Shown: positions 14,625 to 27,274, counted from the first letter of the stretch. The stretch: DNA of 64,000 nucleotides from Pictodentalium vernedei (GCA_031216915.1 CM062289.1:21244520-21308519), one strand, 5' to 3'. Translations and numbers: made by a program. The notes: generated from the letters alone by a model not told the origin.

Positions 14625-15748
14625 ACTCCCGACGACACCAACACGAGAGGAACACCACCCCCATACATTTCCCCAACTCAATATTTCTATCTCTGTGATA
14701 TTCCTTTGACGTAAAAATGCAGCCTCCATCCAAAAGTTCCATTTGCCCCTCCCCATTACAGATACTCTCCTACGTGCCTGGTTTCAATATGAAAAATATG
14801 TTCTACTGTACCTTTTTGTGTTTTTCATCAATCCACCCATACATCTGGCCATCTATCCATGCATCGGGCAAATGTAAAGCAATTCTGGTATCCAAAATGT
14901 AAACTTACTCACAATTTTGACGAGCTTGTTATTAATTTCAGAGCTGACGGTTGTTTTCGCAACAGTGAGTGCGTTCATTTTGATATCGGCGTCTGTCATT
15001 GTGCTGCCGTAAGTATTTGTCTTAGAATGTTCTCTGATATTTGGATTAATATATAGATATATTATCCCTTGAAACAACCTTTTCGAATTCAGCTTGCACA
15101 GTGAACGTATTGAAGTACATTTCACAGATACTTATCACATTTTGGGACGTCTCCAATCATGCCCGAAGTTAAAGGCGGTGCCGAGGTGGGCCAGTTCGCC
15201 CCTATGACATTGTCTGTCGGAAAGTTTTGTTGTCCGTCGGTACAATTGTTGGCCAATGGAACGACAAGTCTTTTCGTTTTGTCTTTTTTTCTGAAGTTGA
15301 AAAACAGTTACATGTACCACGTGGCAAAACTATAATTTTAAATTTTGTAAAATTACCCGTATATTTCAAAAATCCATTGTATGAATCGTTTCAAGTAATA
15401 TGACAATCAAATAATCCTCGACAAGGAATAATTTTGTGTAATGTTCCAATCAGAGTAAAATCTGCGCCCTCTGACTGGATGGGAGCTGGCGTAGTTTTTT
15501 ATGGTTACGGCTCCAGTAGCAAATGTCACCGTCTGACGTCACAACAGGAAAGATTTGATATGACCTCACCCATTTCGTAATTGTTTTATAAACGGATTGA
15601 CTAGCAAGCTGCTTCATTATTTTGGATTTTTCACACGTGTAGCAGATAGTGTTCCAAATGAAGTGTTGTTTGAATTACAAACAAATTTACGATTTGAACT
15701 AAGATGGAATGAGTTTATCTTATTCATTGATTATTTATTCACTGCTGT
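14625..15748. other. Non-coding interval, nothing recognised
   Basis: Mixed AT-rich sequence with short overlapping frames on both strands and no domain, RNA gene or strong repeat that I can support. Confidence 0.4.
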
Positions 15749-15860
15749 CGTGAGGTACACAAGAGGTTTATTTACTAAACTTGTGATCGTTAAAAGTTGT
15801 CTTGAACAAAGCAACTTTTACCGATCACAAGTTCAGTAAATAAGCCTCTCGTGTTTCACG
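15749..15860. repeat. Foldback palindrome
   Basis: Arms of about 50 bp pair imperfectly. The left arm begins CGTGAGGTACACAAGAGG and the right arm ends CCTCTCGTGTTTCACG, with a loop near 15803-15810. It is probably the remnant of a hairpin-type non-autonomous element. Confidence 0.7.
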
Positions 15861-15917
15861 ATATAAGTTTTGGGCTGTGGGTAGGGTCGTATTGGAATTT
15901 GGAACATATATGTTATT

Positions 15918-16048
15918 GTGATGAGTTGACGGTAAGATGGTCAGAGGTTTGCGGCTCAGAGCGTATGTTCAACCTCGATGCTTCGCGTCTCATTTGAACA
16001 TAAGCCCCTAGCAGCAAACCTCAGACCATGTTACAGTCAGTACATCAC
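15918..16048. repeat. Second foldback palindrome
   Basis: Arms of about 39 bp pair with a few mismatches. The left arm starts GTGATGAGTTGACGG and the right arm ends CAGTCAGTACATCAC; GGTCAGAGGTTTGC and GCAAACCTCAGACC lie in the stem. It lies only 58 bp from the preceding foldback, so the two may be parts of one larger composite. Confidence 0.7.
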
Positions 16049-17604
16049 AAAAACTTATATTATTATTGTTTGGAAGAATCACTTTCGTTAAACGAAAGTT
16101 ATTCTTTAAAATAACAAATTTAAATCTAATTGTATCTGTAACAGGGGGTGGGGTTGTCGACTACCCAGGGGCTAGAACCGTTGCCGAAATCTTCCTGTTG
16201 GTCATCAGGATCTGGGTCACCTAGCAAACAATGGACGCATAGATAAAATATAACTCAACGCTGGAGGTAGAATAAACATTAAGTTATGTGGTCTGAATGA
16301 ATACACAATAAAATAGGAATAACAGTTTATACGTGGTTTATTAAGAAGCCAAAAATAGTGTGATATGAAATGGACATGAATATGAATGATGGATGAAACA
16401 CCACATGCCCACTAACCTTTCACCCGATAGAGTTATAAAATCCACCCAACATATGTTCAGTAAATGTGGATGATTCCCGCAGAACTCGGACCTGGAGAAA
16501 ATCACTGTCAGAAATATTGATTCTCACCAGGGCCGAGTTGAGCGGGTACAAAAGTTACAATAACCTTATAGTTAACCTTCTTACAGGTTTTATAGCGTTC
16601 CCATGACTTACCTAGTGTATAGGTTTAAGTTTGACCAGCTAGATCAAAGCTTTATTATCAAACATAAAGTGGACGACGAATTATGAGCGAGACCGCGCTT
16701 ATATAGAATAATTTCGAAGTTAAAGATTTCGAATACTGGAATCTGATTGATCCATTGCTTTCACTTCAACGTATGAAACAACAGCACAATGTACTACGGC
16801 GTGAACCAATAAGTTACACCGATTCATTTTAACATGGAAATGACTAAAAGTTAACAAAAATTAAATTAAACTTTCAATATTAGCAAACGAATAATAACAG
16901 AGTAATTCAAAACTTTTATTGTATATTATATTTCAACTGCTGTTACGAAATCCGTTACATATCGCTAACAGTATTTAATTTTATTCTGACGGATGGACGG
17001 CCAGGGCTTAAAATTCATAAATTCATGCGAAAATCAGTTCTGACTACACGGATATGTAATACAGCCCGAAAAGAAACGAAACTGGGGTAAAAGTAGAAAG
17101 CAAAAGGTAAAAAAATACAGTTAGACAAATTTTGAAAAGTATTCTCGTAAGTCCTGACTCCCGGTAAAACCTGATATTAATATACCCTTCAAAACTTAAA
17201 AGGAACCGGAAGTTTGAAATGGCAAGATACTTCTAGGTATTACCTGAAAGTATGAAAACGAGATGATTTAAAAAAAATTGCAGCCCGTCGCCTTAAAATG
17301 CATCAAGTAACCCACTAGGAGGAAATTGTAGAGTTTGGTCTTTTACTTGCTGGTGCAAAACGACATGGAGGTGTACTAGGACTACCCCGCTATAGGATAG
17401 TGTCACTGAAGGCTTGTCATTCACTGTTACTGGTGCAGGGAAGCGACTAAGTAAACCTTGCATCTACAAGACCACTGCTAATGGGTTCCGACGCTGCCAA
17501 AACACATAAATGATCGCCAGAAGTTAAAAGTGAACAGATTTCGCTGTAGGATTAATGGTGAAAAATGTGTAAATAGATTGATGATGATGAAATTAGCAGC
17601 TGGT
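16049..17604. other. Non-coding interval, nothing recognised
   Basis: No open frame with recognisable content. A small palindrome (CTTTCGTTAAACGAAAG) lies near 16083. Otherwise this looks like unique AT-rich intergenic DNA. Confidence 0.4.
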
Positions 17605-17855
17605 TTAACCCTTTACCTAACATGAAAAGCAGACGACACTTGGAAAAAAAATTCTGGAATAACTAATTTTTTTCATTTTTTGTCTCAAAAACATAGGTTA
17701 TGACCCATCATTGGAACGAGCTCGTCGAGCTCGTTCCAGTGAGGGGTCATAACCTATGTTTTTGAAACAAAAATGAAAAAAATGGTGAAAATTAATTCGC
17801 GATTTTTGAGAATAGCGCTGGCCGGTTTTGGCCGTTACGTTGGGTAAAGGGTTAT
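17605..17855. mobile_element. TTAA-flanked MITE (CCCTTTACC family), copy 1
   Basis: It begins TTAA CCCTTTACCTAAC and ends GTTGGGTAAAGGG TTAT, giving short terminal inverted repeats and a probable TTAA target site with one mutated side. The interior is a hairpin around GGAACGAGCTCGTCGAGCTC, flanked by ATAGGTTATGACC and its complement. TTAA duplication and CCY-type ends are typical of piggyBac-like elements, so this is probably a non-autonomous piggyBac-like MITE. Confidence 0.75.
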
Positions 17856-17974
17856 AATACGTGTTACACTATCTATCACTGGATGACACCTCACTGGAAT
17901 GCGTTCGAAGAGCTAATTCCAAAAGAATAGGTATCTGGTCTTGCTCGGAGGATTGGAAGAAAGAAGAAACTACA

Positions 17975-18236
17975 TTAACCCTTTACCTAATATGAAAAGC
18001 AGACGACACTTGCAAACAAAATTCTTGAACAACTATTTTTTCCATTTTTGTCTCAAAAACATGGGTTTTGACCCCCTCATTGGAACGAGTTATTGGAACG
18101 AGTTCGGTGAGCTCGTTCCAAGTAGGGTTATAACCTATGTTTTGAGACCAAAAATGAAAAAATAATGAAAATTATGTGACAGTTTTTGTGAATAGCACTG
18201 GCCGAGGTTTGGCCGTTACGTTGGGTAAAGGGTTAA
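17975..18236. mobile_element. TTAA-flanked MITE (CCCTTTACC family), copy 2
   Basis: Bounded by TTAA at 17975-17978 and at 18233-18236. The ends (CCCTTTACCTAA, TTGGGTAAAGGG) and central hairpin match copy 1, which lies 120 bp upstream in the same orientation. Confidence 0.8.
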
Positions 18237-18261
18237 GTGTAATAACCTGATAACTACATCA

Positions 18262-18494
18262 CCCAACGAATCGTGCGCATCTTCCCACGTATTGAACAAA
18301 CTGAGCATTTAAAAAAAACATTATTTTCCAAATATTTCAACAAACCATATCAAGTGACCCCTCTTTAAAACGAGTTCGACGATCTCGTTCCAATGAGGGT
18401 GTAACATAAAATATTTTTGTTTAGATTTTTGGAATTTTTAAGTAAAATAATTAAAGTACTAAATTGTATATCGTGTGTATTGGGTAAAGGGTTA
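18262..18494. mobile_element. Diverged MITE of the same family whose end seeds the next array
   Basis: It shares the palindromic core (AACGAGTTCGACGATCTCGTT) and the right end TTGGGTAAAGGGTTA with the other copies. Its left end is degraded (CATCACCCAACG). Its last 25-30 bp (TATCGTGTGTATTGGGTAAA and onward) are the same sequence that forms the core of the tandem unit that follows. Confidence 0.65.
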
Positions 18495-20740
18495 CCAAGC
18501 ATTTTAATTAAATTTTATTATCGTGTGTATTGAGTAAACGCTTAGCTAGCATTTAATTATTTATTGTCTTATTTATTAGGGTTTAATGACACTTTACCAG
18601 CCAAGGTCATATCGTGTCGGCGAGAGTTTTACGGATGGAGGAAGCCGGAGTTCTCGGGAAGAACTACCAAGCAACGACGAGCAGCTGCCAGCTTCCCAGC
18701 ATCGTAACTCCGCTCTGTAGCATAGGCAGGGTTAGATTGGTAGAAGACATTCGTACCATCGACGTGCAGTACGCCTTAGCACACGGCGTCATCGTACTAC
18801 CATGTGGACAATCGGGGTTAAGTGCTTTGCCCAAGGCCACAATGCGGAGTCCGAATCGATCGCTCAGATGGTCACCCAACCAAGAATTAACCGGCATTAA
18901 TCGACATTGCTTAACTTCGCCGATCTGACGAGAACCGGTTACCAGCATTTTAATTAAATTGTATTATCGTGTGTGTTTAGTAAAGGGGTAGCTAGAATTT
19001 TAATCAAATTGTATTATTCTGTGTATTAAGTAAAGGGTTACCTAGTATTTTAATTAAATTGTATTATCGTATGTAGTGAGTAAAGAGTTAACTAGCATTT
19101 TAATTAAATTGTATTATCATGTGTATTTAGTAAAGGCTTAACTAGCATTTTAATTAAATTATATTATCGTGAGAATTGAGTAAAGGGTTAACTAGTATTT
19201 TAATTAAAGTGCATTATCGTGTGTATTGAGTAAACTGTTAACTAGCATTTTAATTAAACTGTATTACCGTGTGTATTGAGTAAAGGCTTGACTAGCATTT
19301 TAATTAAATTGTATTATCGTGAGTATTGAGTAAAGGGATAACAAGCATTTTAATTAAAATCTGCTGTTGTGTGTATTGAGTAAAGGGTTAACTAGCATTT
19401 TAATTAAATTGTATTACCGTGAGAATTGAGTAAAAGGTTAACTAGAATTTTAATTAAATTGTATTATCGTGTGTATTGAGTAAAGTGTTAACTAGCATTT
19501 TAATTAAATTGTATTATCGTGTGTATTTAGTAAAGGGTAAACTGATATCTTAATTAAATTGTATTATCGTGTGTATTGAGTAAAGTGTTAACTAGCTTTT
19601 AATTAAATTGTATTATCTTGTGTATTGAGTAAAGGGTTAACTAGTATTGTAATTTAATTATATTATTGTGTGTACTGAGTAAAGTATTAACTAGTATTTT
19701 AATTAATTTGTATTATCCAGTGTATTGAGTAAAGTGTTAACTAGCATTTTAATTAAATTATATTATCTTGTGTATTGAGTAAAGTGTTAACTAGCATTTT
19801 AATTAAATTGTATTATCTTGTGTATTGAGTATAGTGTTAACTAGCATTTTAATTAAATTATATTATCTTGTGTATTGAGTAAAGTGTTAACTAGCATTTT
19901 AATTAAATGGTTTTATGGTGTGTATTGAGTAAAGGGTTAACTAACATTTTAATTAAATTGCATTATCTTGTGTATTGGGTAAAGGGTTAACTAGCATTTT
20001 AACTAAATTTTATTATCGTATGCATTGAGTAAAGTGTTAACTAGCGTTTTAATTAAATTGTATTATCTTGTGCATTGAGTAAAGGGTTAACTAGCATTTT
20101 AATTAAATTGTATTATCTTGTGTACTGAGTAAAGGGTTAACTAGCATTTTAATTAAATTGTATTATCGTGTGCATTGAGTAATGGGTAAACTAGAATTTT
20201 AATTAAATTGTATTGTCTTGTGTATTGAGAAAAGGGTTAACTAGCATTTCAATTAAATTTTATTATCGTGTGCATTGAGTAAAGTGTTAACTTTCCTTTT
20301 AATTAAATTGTATTATCTTGTGAATAGAGTAAATGGTTAACTAGCATTTTAATTAAATTGTATTATCGTGTGCATTGAGTAATGGGTTAACTAGCATTTT
20401 AATTAAATAGTATTATCTTGTCTATTGAGTAAAGTGTTAAAACTACCATTTTAATTAAATTGTATTATCTTGTGTATTGAGTAAAGTGTTAACTAGCATT
20501 TTAATTAAATTATATTATCTTGTGTATTGACTAAACCGTTAACTAGCATTTTAATTAAATTGTATTATCGTGAGTATTGAGTAAAGGGTTAACTAGCATT
20601 TTAATTAAATTGTATTATCTTGTGTATTCAGTAAAGTGTTAACTAGTATTTTAATTAAATTGTATTATCTTGTGTACTGAGTAAAGGGTTAACTAGTATT
20701 TTAATTAAATTGTATTATGTTGTGTATTGAGTAAAGGGTT
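18484..20740. repeat. Tandem array, 50-bp unit (type A)
   Basis: Units of about 50 bp, each with TTAACTAGCATTTTAATTAA, an ATTGTATTATCGTG segment and TGTATTGAGTAAAGGGTTAA. About 36 units lie between 18944 and 20740, and one to two diverged units precede the inserted SINE at 18559-18943. The GAGTAAAGGGTTAA part corresponds to the terminal inverted repeat and TTAA flank of the neighbouring MITE. No coding potential. Confidence 0.95.
18559..18943 (-). mobile_element. SINE with 5S-rRNA-like head, inside the tandem array
   Basis: It runs on the minus strand, with an A-rich (AATAAATAA) tail at the left end and its head at the right end. The head resembles the 5S rRNA internal promoter (GGTTCTCGTC, AAGTTAAGCAATGTCG, TTGGGTGACC). 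The body matches the other SINEs here. It is flanked by near-identical copies of AGCATTTAATT (18548-18558) and AGCATTTTAATT (18944-18955), consistent with a target duplication within an array unit. Confidence 0.85.
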
Positions 20741-23700
20741 AACTAGCATTGAATGTATAGAGTGTATTGAGTAAATGGTAAACAAACATTGAATGTATTG
20801 TGTGTATTGTGTACAGGGTTAACTAGCATTGAATGTACAGTGTGTATTGAGTAAAGGGTTAACTAGAATTGAATGTAATGTGTGAATAAATGGTTAACTA
20901 GCATTGAAAGTACAGAGTGTATTGAGTAAATGGTTAACTAGCATTGAATGTATCGTGTGTATTGATTAATGGGTTAACTAGCATTGAATGTATAGAGTGT
21001 AATGAGAGAGGGTAAACTAGCATTGAATGTATTGTGTGTATTGAGTAAAGGTTTAACTAGCATTGAATGTATAGAGTGTATTCAGGAAGGGGTTAACTAG
21101 CATTGAATGTATATAGTGTACTGAGTAAAGGGTTAACTGGCATTCAAAGTATTGTGTTTATTGAGTAAAGGGTTAACTAGTATTGAATGTAAAGTGTGTA
21201 TTGAGTAAAGGGTTAACTAGCATTGAATGTATTGTGTGTTTTGAGTAAAGGGTTAACTAGCATTGAATGTATAGAGTGTATTGAGTAAAGGCTTAACTAG
21301 CATTGAATGTGTTGTGTGTGTTGAGTAAAAGGTTAACTAGCATTGAAAGTGTTGTGTGTATTGTGTAAAGGGTTAACTAGCATTGAATGTATCATGTGTA
21401 TTGAGTAAAGAGTTAACTAGCATTGAATGTATAGAGTGTGTTGAGTAAAGGGTTAACTAGCATTGAATGTATCGTGTGTATTGAGTAAAGGGTTAACTAG
21501 CATTGAAAGTATTGTGTTTATTGAGTAAAGGGTTAACTAGTATTGAATTTAAAGTGTGTATTGAGTAAAGGGTTAACTAGCATTGAATGTATTGTGTGTT
21601 TTGAGTAAAGGGTTAACTGGCATTGAATGTATCGTGTGTATTGAGTAAAGGGTTAACTAGCATTGAATGTATTATGTGTATTGAGTAAAGAGTTAACTAG
21701 CATTGAATGTATAGAGTGTATGGAGCAAAGGGTTAACTACCATTGAATGCACAGTGTGTATTGAGCAAAGAAGGGTTAACTAGCATTGAATGTATAGAGT
21801 GTGTTGAGTAAAGGGCTAACTGGCATTGAATGTATCGTGTGTATTGAGTAAAGGGTTAACTAGCATTGAAAGTAGTGTGTGTTTTGAGTAAAGGGTTAAC
21901 TAGCATTGACTGTGTTGTGTGTGTTGAGTAAAAGGTTAACTAGCATTGAATGTGTTGTGTGTATTGTGTAAAGGGTTAACTAGCATTGAATGTATCGTGT
22001 GTATTGAGTAAAGGGTTAACTAGCATTGAATGTATAGAGTGTATTGAGTAAATGGTTAACTAGCATTGAATGTATAGAGTGTGTTGAGTAAAGGGCTAAC
22101 TGGCATTGAATGTATCGTGTGTATTCAGTAAATGGTTAACTAGCATTGAATATATTGTGTGTATTGAGGAAAGAATTAACTAGCATTGAATGTAATGTGT
22201 GTTTTGAGTAAAGGGTTAACTTGCATTGAATGTATTTTGTGTATTGAGTAAAGAGTTAACTAGCATTGAATGCATTGTGTGTATTGAGTAAATGATTAAC
22301 TAGCATTGAATGTATTGTGTGTATTGAGTAAAGGGTTAACTAGCATTGAATGTATTGTGTGTAATGAGTAAAGGGTTAACTATCATTGAATGTATTTTGT
22401 GTATGGAGTAAAGGGTCAACTAGCATTGAATGTATAGAGTGTATTGAGTAAATGGTAACTAGCACTGAATGTATAGAGCGTATTGACTAAAGGGTTAACT
22501 ATCACAGAATGTATAGACTGGTTTGTGCAAAGGTTAACTAGCATTAAATGTACAGTGTGTATTGATTAAAGGGTTAACTAGCATTGAATGTATAGAGTGT
22601 ATTGAGTAAAGGGTTAACTATCATTGAATGTATTGTTTGTATTGAGCAATGGGTTAACTAGCATTCAATGTATAGAGTGTGTTGAGGAAAGGCTTAACAA
22701 GCATTGAATGTATTGTGTGTATTGACTAAAGGGTTAACTACCATTGAATGTATTGTGTGTATTGATTAAATGGTTGACTGGCATTGAAAGTACTGTGTGT
22801 ATTGAGTAAAGGGTTAACTAGCATTGAATGTATTGTGTGTATTTAGTAAAGGGTTAACTAGCATTGAATGGATTGTGTGTATTGAGTAAAGGGTTAACTA
22901 GCATTGAATGTATTGTGTGTATTGAGTAAAGGGTTAACTAGCATTGAATGTATAGAGTGTATTGTGCAAAGGTTAACTAGCATTAAATGTACAGTGTGTA
23001 TTGAGTAAAGGGTTAACTAGCATTGAATGTATTGTGTGTATTGAGTAAAGGGTTAACTATCATTGAATGTATTGTTTGTATTGAGCAATGGGTTAACTAG
23101 CATTGAATGTATAGAGTGTGTTGAGGAAAGGCTTAACAAGCATTGAATGTATTGTGTGTATTGACTAAAGGGTTAACTACCATTGAATGTATTGTGTGTA
23201 TTGATTAAATGGTTGACTGGCATTGAAAGTACTGTGTGTATTGAGTAAAGGGTTAACTAGCATTGAATGTATTGTGTGTATTTAGTAAAGGGTTAACTAG
23301 CATTGAATGGATTGTGTGTATTGAGTAAAGGGCTAACTGGCATTGAATGTATCGTGTGTATTGAGTAAAGGGTTAACTAGCATTGAAAGTAGTGTGTGTT
23401 TTGAGTAAAGGGTTAACTAGCATTGAATGTGTTGTGTGTGTTGAGTAAAAGGTTAACTAGCATTGAATGTGTTGTGTGTATTGTGTAAAGGGTTAACTAG
23501 CATTGAATGTACTGTGTGTATTGAGTAAGGCTTAACTAGCATTGAATGTATTTTGTGTATGGAGTAAAGAGATAACTAGCATTGAAAGTATATAGTGTAA
23601 TGAGTAAGGAATTAACTAGCATTGAAAGTTTAGAGTTTATTGAGTGATGGGTTAACTAGCATTGAATGTATAGATTGTATTGAGTAAAGGGTTAACTAGC

Positions 23701-26104
23701 ACTGAATGTATAGAGCGTATTGAGTAAAGGGTTAACTATCACTGAATGTATAGAGTGTTTGTGCAAAGGGTTAACTAGCATTAAATGTACAGTGTGTATT
23801 GCGTAAAGGGTTAACTAATATTGAATGTATAGAGTGTATTGAGTAAAGGGTTAACTAGCATTGAATGTATAGAGTGTGTTCAGTAAATGGTTAACTAGCA
23901 TTGAATGCACTGTGTGTATTGAGTAAGGCTTAACTAGCATTAAATGTACAGTGTGTATTGCGTAAAGGTTTAACTAATATTGAATGTATTGTGTGTATTG
24001 AGTAAAGGGTTAACTAGCATTGAATGTATTTGGTGTATTGAGTAAAAGGTTAACTAGCATTGAAAGTATTGTGAGTAATGAGTAAAGGGTTAACTAGCAT
24101 TGAATGCATAGAGTGTATTGAGGAAAGTGTTAACTTCCATTGAATGTATAGAGAGTATTGAGTAAATGGTTAACTAGCATTGAATGTATTGTGTGTATTG
24201 AGGAAAGGATTAACTAGCATTGAATGTAATGTGTGTATTGAGTAAATGATTAACTAGCATTGAATGTATTGTGTGTATTGAGTAAAGGGTTAACTATCAT
24301 TGAATGTATTTGGTGTCTTGAGTAAAGGGTTAACTAGCATTGAATGTATTGTGTGTATTGAGTAAAGGGTTAACTAGCATTGAATATATTTTGTGTATGA
24401 AGTAAATGATTAACTAGCATTGAATGTATTGTGTGTATTGAGTAAAGGGTTAACTATCATTGAATGTATTTGGTGTATTGAGTAAAGGGTTAACTAGCAT
24501 TGAAAGTATTGTGAGTAATGAGTAAAGTGTTAACTTCCATTGAATGTATAGAGAGTATTGAGTAAATGGTTAACTAGTATTGAATGTATTGTGTGTATTG
24601 ACGAGAGGGTTAACTACCATTGAATGTATTGTGTGTATTGATTAAGGGGTTGACTGGCATTGAAAGTACTGTGTTTATTGAGTAAAGGGTTAACTAGCGT
24701 TGAATGTACTGTGTGTATTGAGTAAAGGGTTGAATAGCATTGAATGCATTGTGTGTATTGAGTAAAGGGTTAACTAGCATTGAATGTATTGTGCATATCG
24801 AGTAAAGGCTTAACTAGCATTGAATGTATTGTGTGTATTGAGTAAAGGGTTAACTAGCATTGAATGTATTGTGTTTATTGAGTAAGGCTTAATTAACTAG
24901 CATTGAACGTATTTTGTGTATGGAGTAAAGGGATAACTAGCATTGAATGTATTTTGTGTATTGAGAAAGGGTTAACTAGCATTGAGTGTATTGTGTGTAT
25001 TGAGTAAATGATTAACTAGCATTGAATGTATTGTGTGTATTGAGTAAAGGGTTAACTATCATTGAATGTATTTGGCGTATTGAGTAAAGGGTTAACTAGC
25101 ATTGAATGTATTGTGTGTATTGAGTAAAGGGTTAACTAGCATTGAATATATTTTGTGTATGGAGTAAGGGGTTAACTAGCATTGAAAGTATAGAGTGTAT
25201 TGAATAAAGGGTTAACTAGCATTGGATGTATTGTGTGTATTGAGTAAAGGGTTAACTAGCATTGAATGTATTTTGTGTATTGAGTAAAGTGTTAACTAGC
25301 ATTGAATGTATTGTGTGTATTGAGTAAAGGGTTAACTAACACTGAATGTATTGTGTGTATTCAGTAAAGTGTTAACTAGCATTGAATGTATAGAGTGTAT
25401 TGAGTAAAGGGTTAACTAGAATTGAATGTATTGTGTGTATTGAGTAAAGGGTTAACTAGCACTGAATGTATTGTATGTATTTAGTAAAGTGTTAACTAGC
25501 ATTGAATGTATTGTGTGTATTGAGTAAAGGGTTAACTAGCATTGAATGTATTTTGTGTATTGAGTAAAGGGTTAACTAGCATTGAATGTATAGAGCGTAT
25601 TGAGTAAAGGGTTAACTAGCATTGAATGTATAGAGTGTAATGAGTTAAGGATTAACTAGCATTGAATGTATAGAGTGTATTGAGTAAAGGGTTAACTAGC
25701 ATTGAATGTATAGAGTGTATTGAGTAAAGGATTAACTAGCATTGAATGTATTGTGTGTATTGAGTAAAGGGTTAACTAGGATTGAATGTTTTGTGTGTAT
25801 TGAGTAAAGGGTTAACTAGCCTTGAATGTATTGTGTGTATTGAGTAAAGGGTTAACTAGCACTGAAAGTATTGTGTGTATTCAGTAAAGTGTTAACTAAC
25901 ATTGAATGTATTGTGTGTATTGAGTAAAGGGTTAACTAGCATTGAATGTATTTTGTGTATTGAGTAAAGGGTTAACTATCATTGAATGTATTTGGTGTAT
26001 TGAGTAAAGGGTTAACTAGCATTGAATGTATTTTGTGTATTGAGTAAAGGGTTAACTAGCATTGAATATATAGAATGTATTGAGTAAAGGGTTAACTAGC
26101 ATTT
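20741..26104. repeat. Tandem array, 40-bp unit (type B)
   Basis: About 134 units of 40 bp, each built of AACTAGCATT, GAATGTATTG (or GAATGTATAG) and TGTATTGAGTAAAGGGTT. Compared with type A, a 20-bp AT-rich segment is replaced by about 10 bp, while the remaining 30 bp are shared. The change is abrupt at 20751. A block of about 440 bp near 22541-22860 is repeated near 22975-23310. The array stops exactly at the head of a SINE. Confidence 0.96.
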
Positions 26105-26487
26105 GGAGGCGCGGTGGCCCAGTTGGTAGAGGTGCAGGCTGCAAGTCGAGAGGTCCTCGGTTCGAATCCCACCTGCGGCAACAGCGTTGTGTCCTTGGGG
26201 AAGACACTTCACCCCCATTGCCCACGTGGGGGCACGGTGGCGCTGTGTACTAAGGCGTACTGCACGTCGATGGTGCACCTGTCTTCAACCAATGCTAACC
26301 CTACTTGTGTGGCGTTAGTATGTTGGGGAGCTGACAGTTGCTCGCCGTTGCTCGGTGGTTCTCTCCGGGTACTCCGTCTTCCTTCACCCGTAAAACTGTC
26401 CTTCACCCGTAAAACTGTTGTGGTCATGATTAGCCATTGTGCAGAAATATGTGACCTTAAACACCAATAAATAAATAAATAAATAAA
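26105..26487 (+). mobile_element. SINE with tRNA-like head, full length
   Basis: The head carries a match to the tRNA A box (TGGCCCAGTTGG, 26115-26126) and the B box (GGTTCGAATCC, 26159-26169). A body follows, containing GTGTCCTTGGGGAAGACAC and CACGTCGATGGTGCACC, then a 3' end reading TGACCTTAAACACCAATAAA and an (AAAT)n tail. A 19-bp segment near 26380-26417 is duplicated in tandem. It is probably transcribed by RNA polymerase III and mobilised by a LINE in trans. Confidence 0.92.
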
Positions 26488-26957
26488 TTTCAGATTTCAT
26501 TTTCAGACTGACAAAAATGCTTGTGGTTTCGGTTAAAACTGTGTGGGGCACCTTTGAACTGTTGCGATCCACTGATCAACTAAAGAGGGATGTGAACAGA
26601 AACAATTTGGCGAAAATTGTCATTTGGAATTTCTTTTTATTTCTAGTTTAGGATGCTTTCGTAGTGCACTTGCATTCTGTATCATAAATAAGATATGTTG
26701 AGACTTTCCAAAATTGTTGAATATTTCACAATCTCACTGTGGTACCTAAGACAAATTTGTCTTAATAAAATCATAGATTATAACCCCTCCCTGGAACGAG
26801 CTCGACGAGTTCGTTCTATTGACGCTATAAACTATGCATGTGGGGGGGGGGGGGGGGTGGGAGGGGGTGTGCAAAAAGAAAGAAAAAATATAGTTAAAAT
26901 CGCACGTCCTTTGTCAGAAACCTAACTTCAAAAGAGTTATTATAAGTTATCTCCGCC
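26488..26957. other. Non-coding interval with MITE remnant and poly-G
   Basis: A partial CCCTTTACC-family core (CTGGAACGAGCTCGACGAG) lies near 26790-26812, followed by a G-rich run at about 26841-26866. No gene is supported. Confidence 0.5.
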
Positions 26958-27072
26958 AACATGTATGCTATGTGGAGATTTAATACCTGGATGTCGGCTT
27001 TTAAACACCGAACCGCAGGCGAGGTGTTTAAATGAGACATCGAGGTATTAAATCTCCGTATACCATACAAGT
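26958..27072. repeat. Foldback palindrome
   Basis: The arms pair across a GC-richer loop: GGAGATTTAATACCTGGATG on the left and its near complement ending in GTATTAAATCTCC on the right. TTTAAACACC and GGTGTTTAAA form the inner stem. Non-coding, MITE-like. Confidence 0.75.
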
Positions 27073-27274
27073 TAACAGAAATAACGTTTTTTTGTCCCGT
27101 TTGAAACACAATAGAAACATAGTGGAGGAAAATACGTGAACGCGTTTCTCACGCTCTGTAAAAAGTTGGACCAAATTCGTGAATAACTTTTGTTTTTACA
27201 AACCCAGAAGACAACAGCTAGAGTTACATCCCTTGGGTCGTTAAGGAAACGCGTAAACAGTATTTTGTTTACAT

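Noticed and set aside
26105-26180. Functional tRNA gene (A and B boxes present)
   Set aside because: The tRNA-like part is the head of a SINE repeated elsewhere in the window; the rest of the unit is SINE body and A-rich tail.
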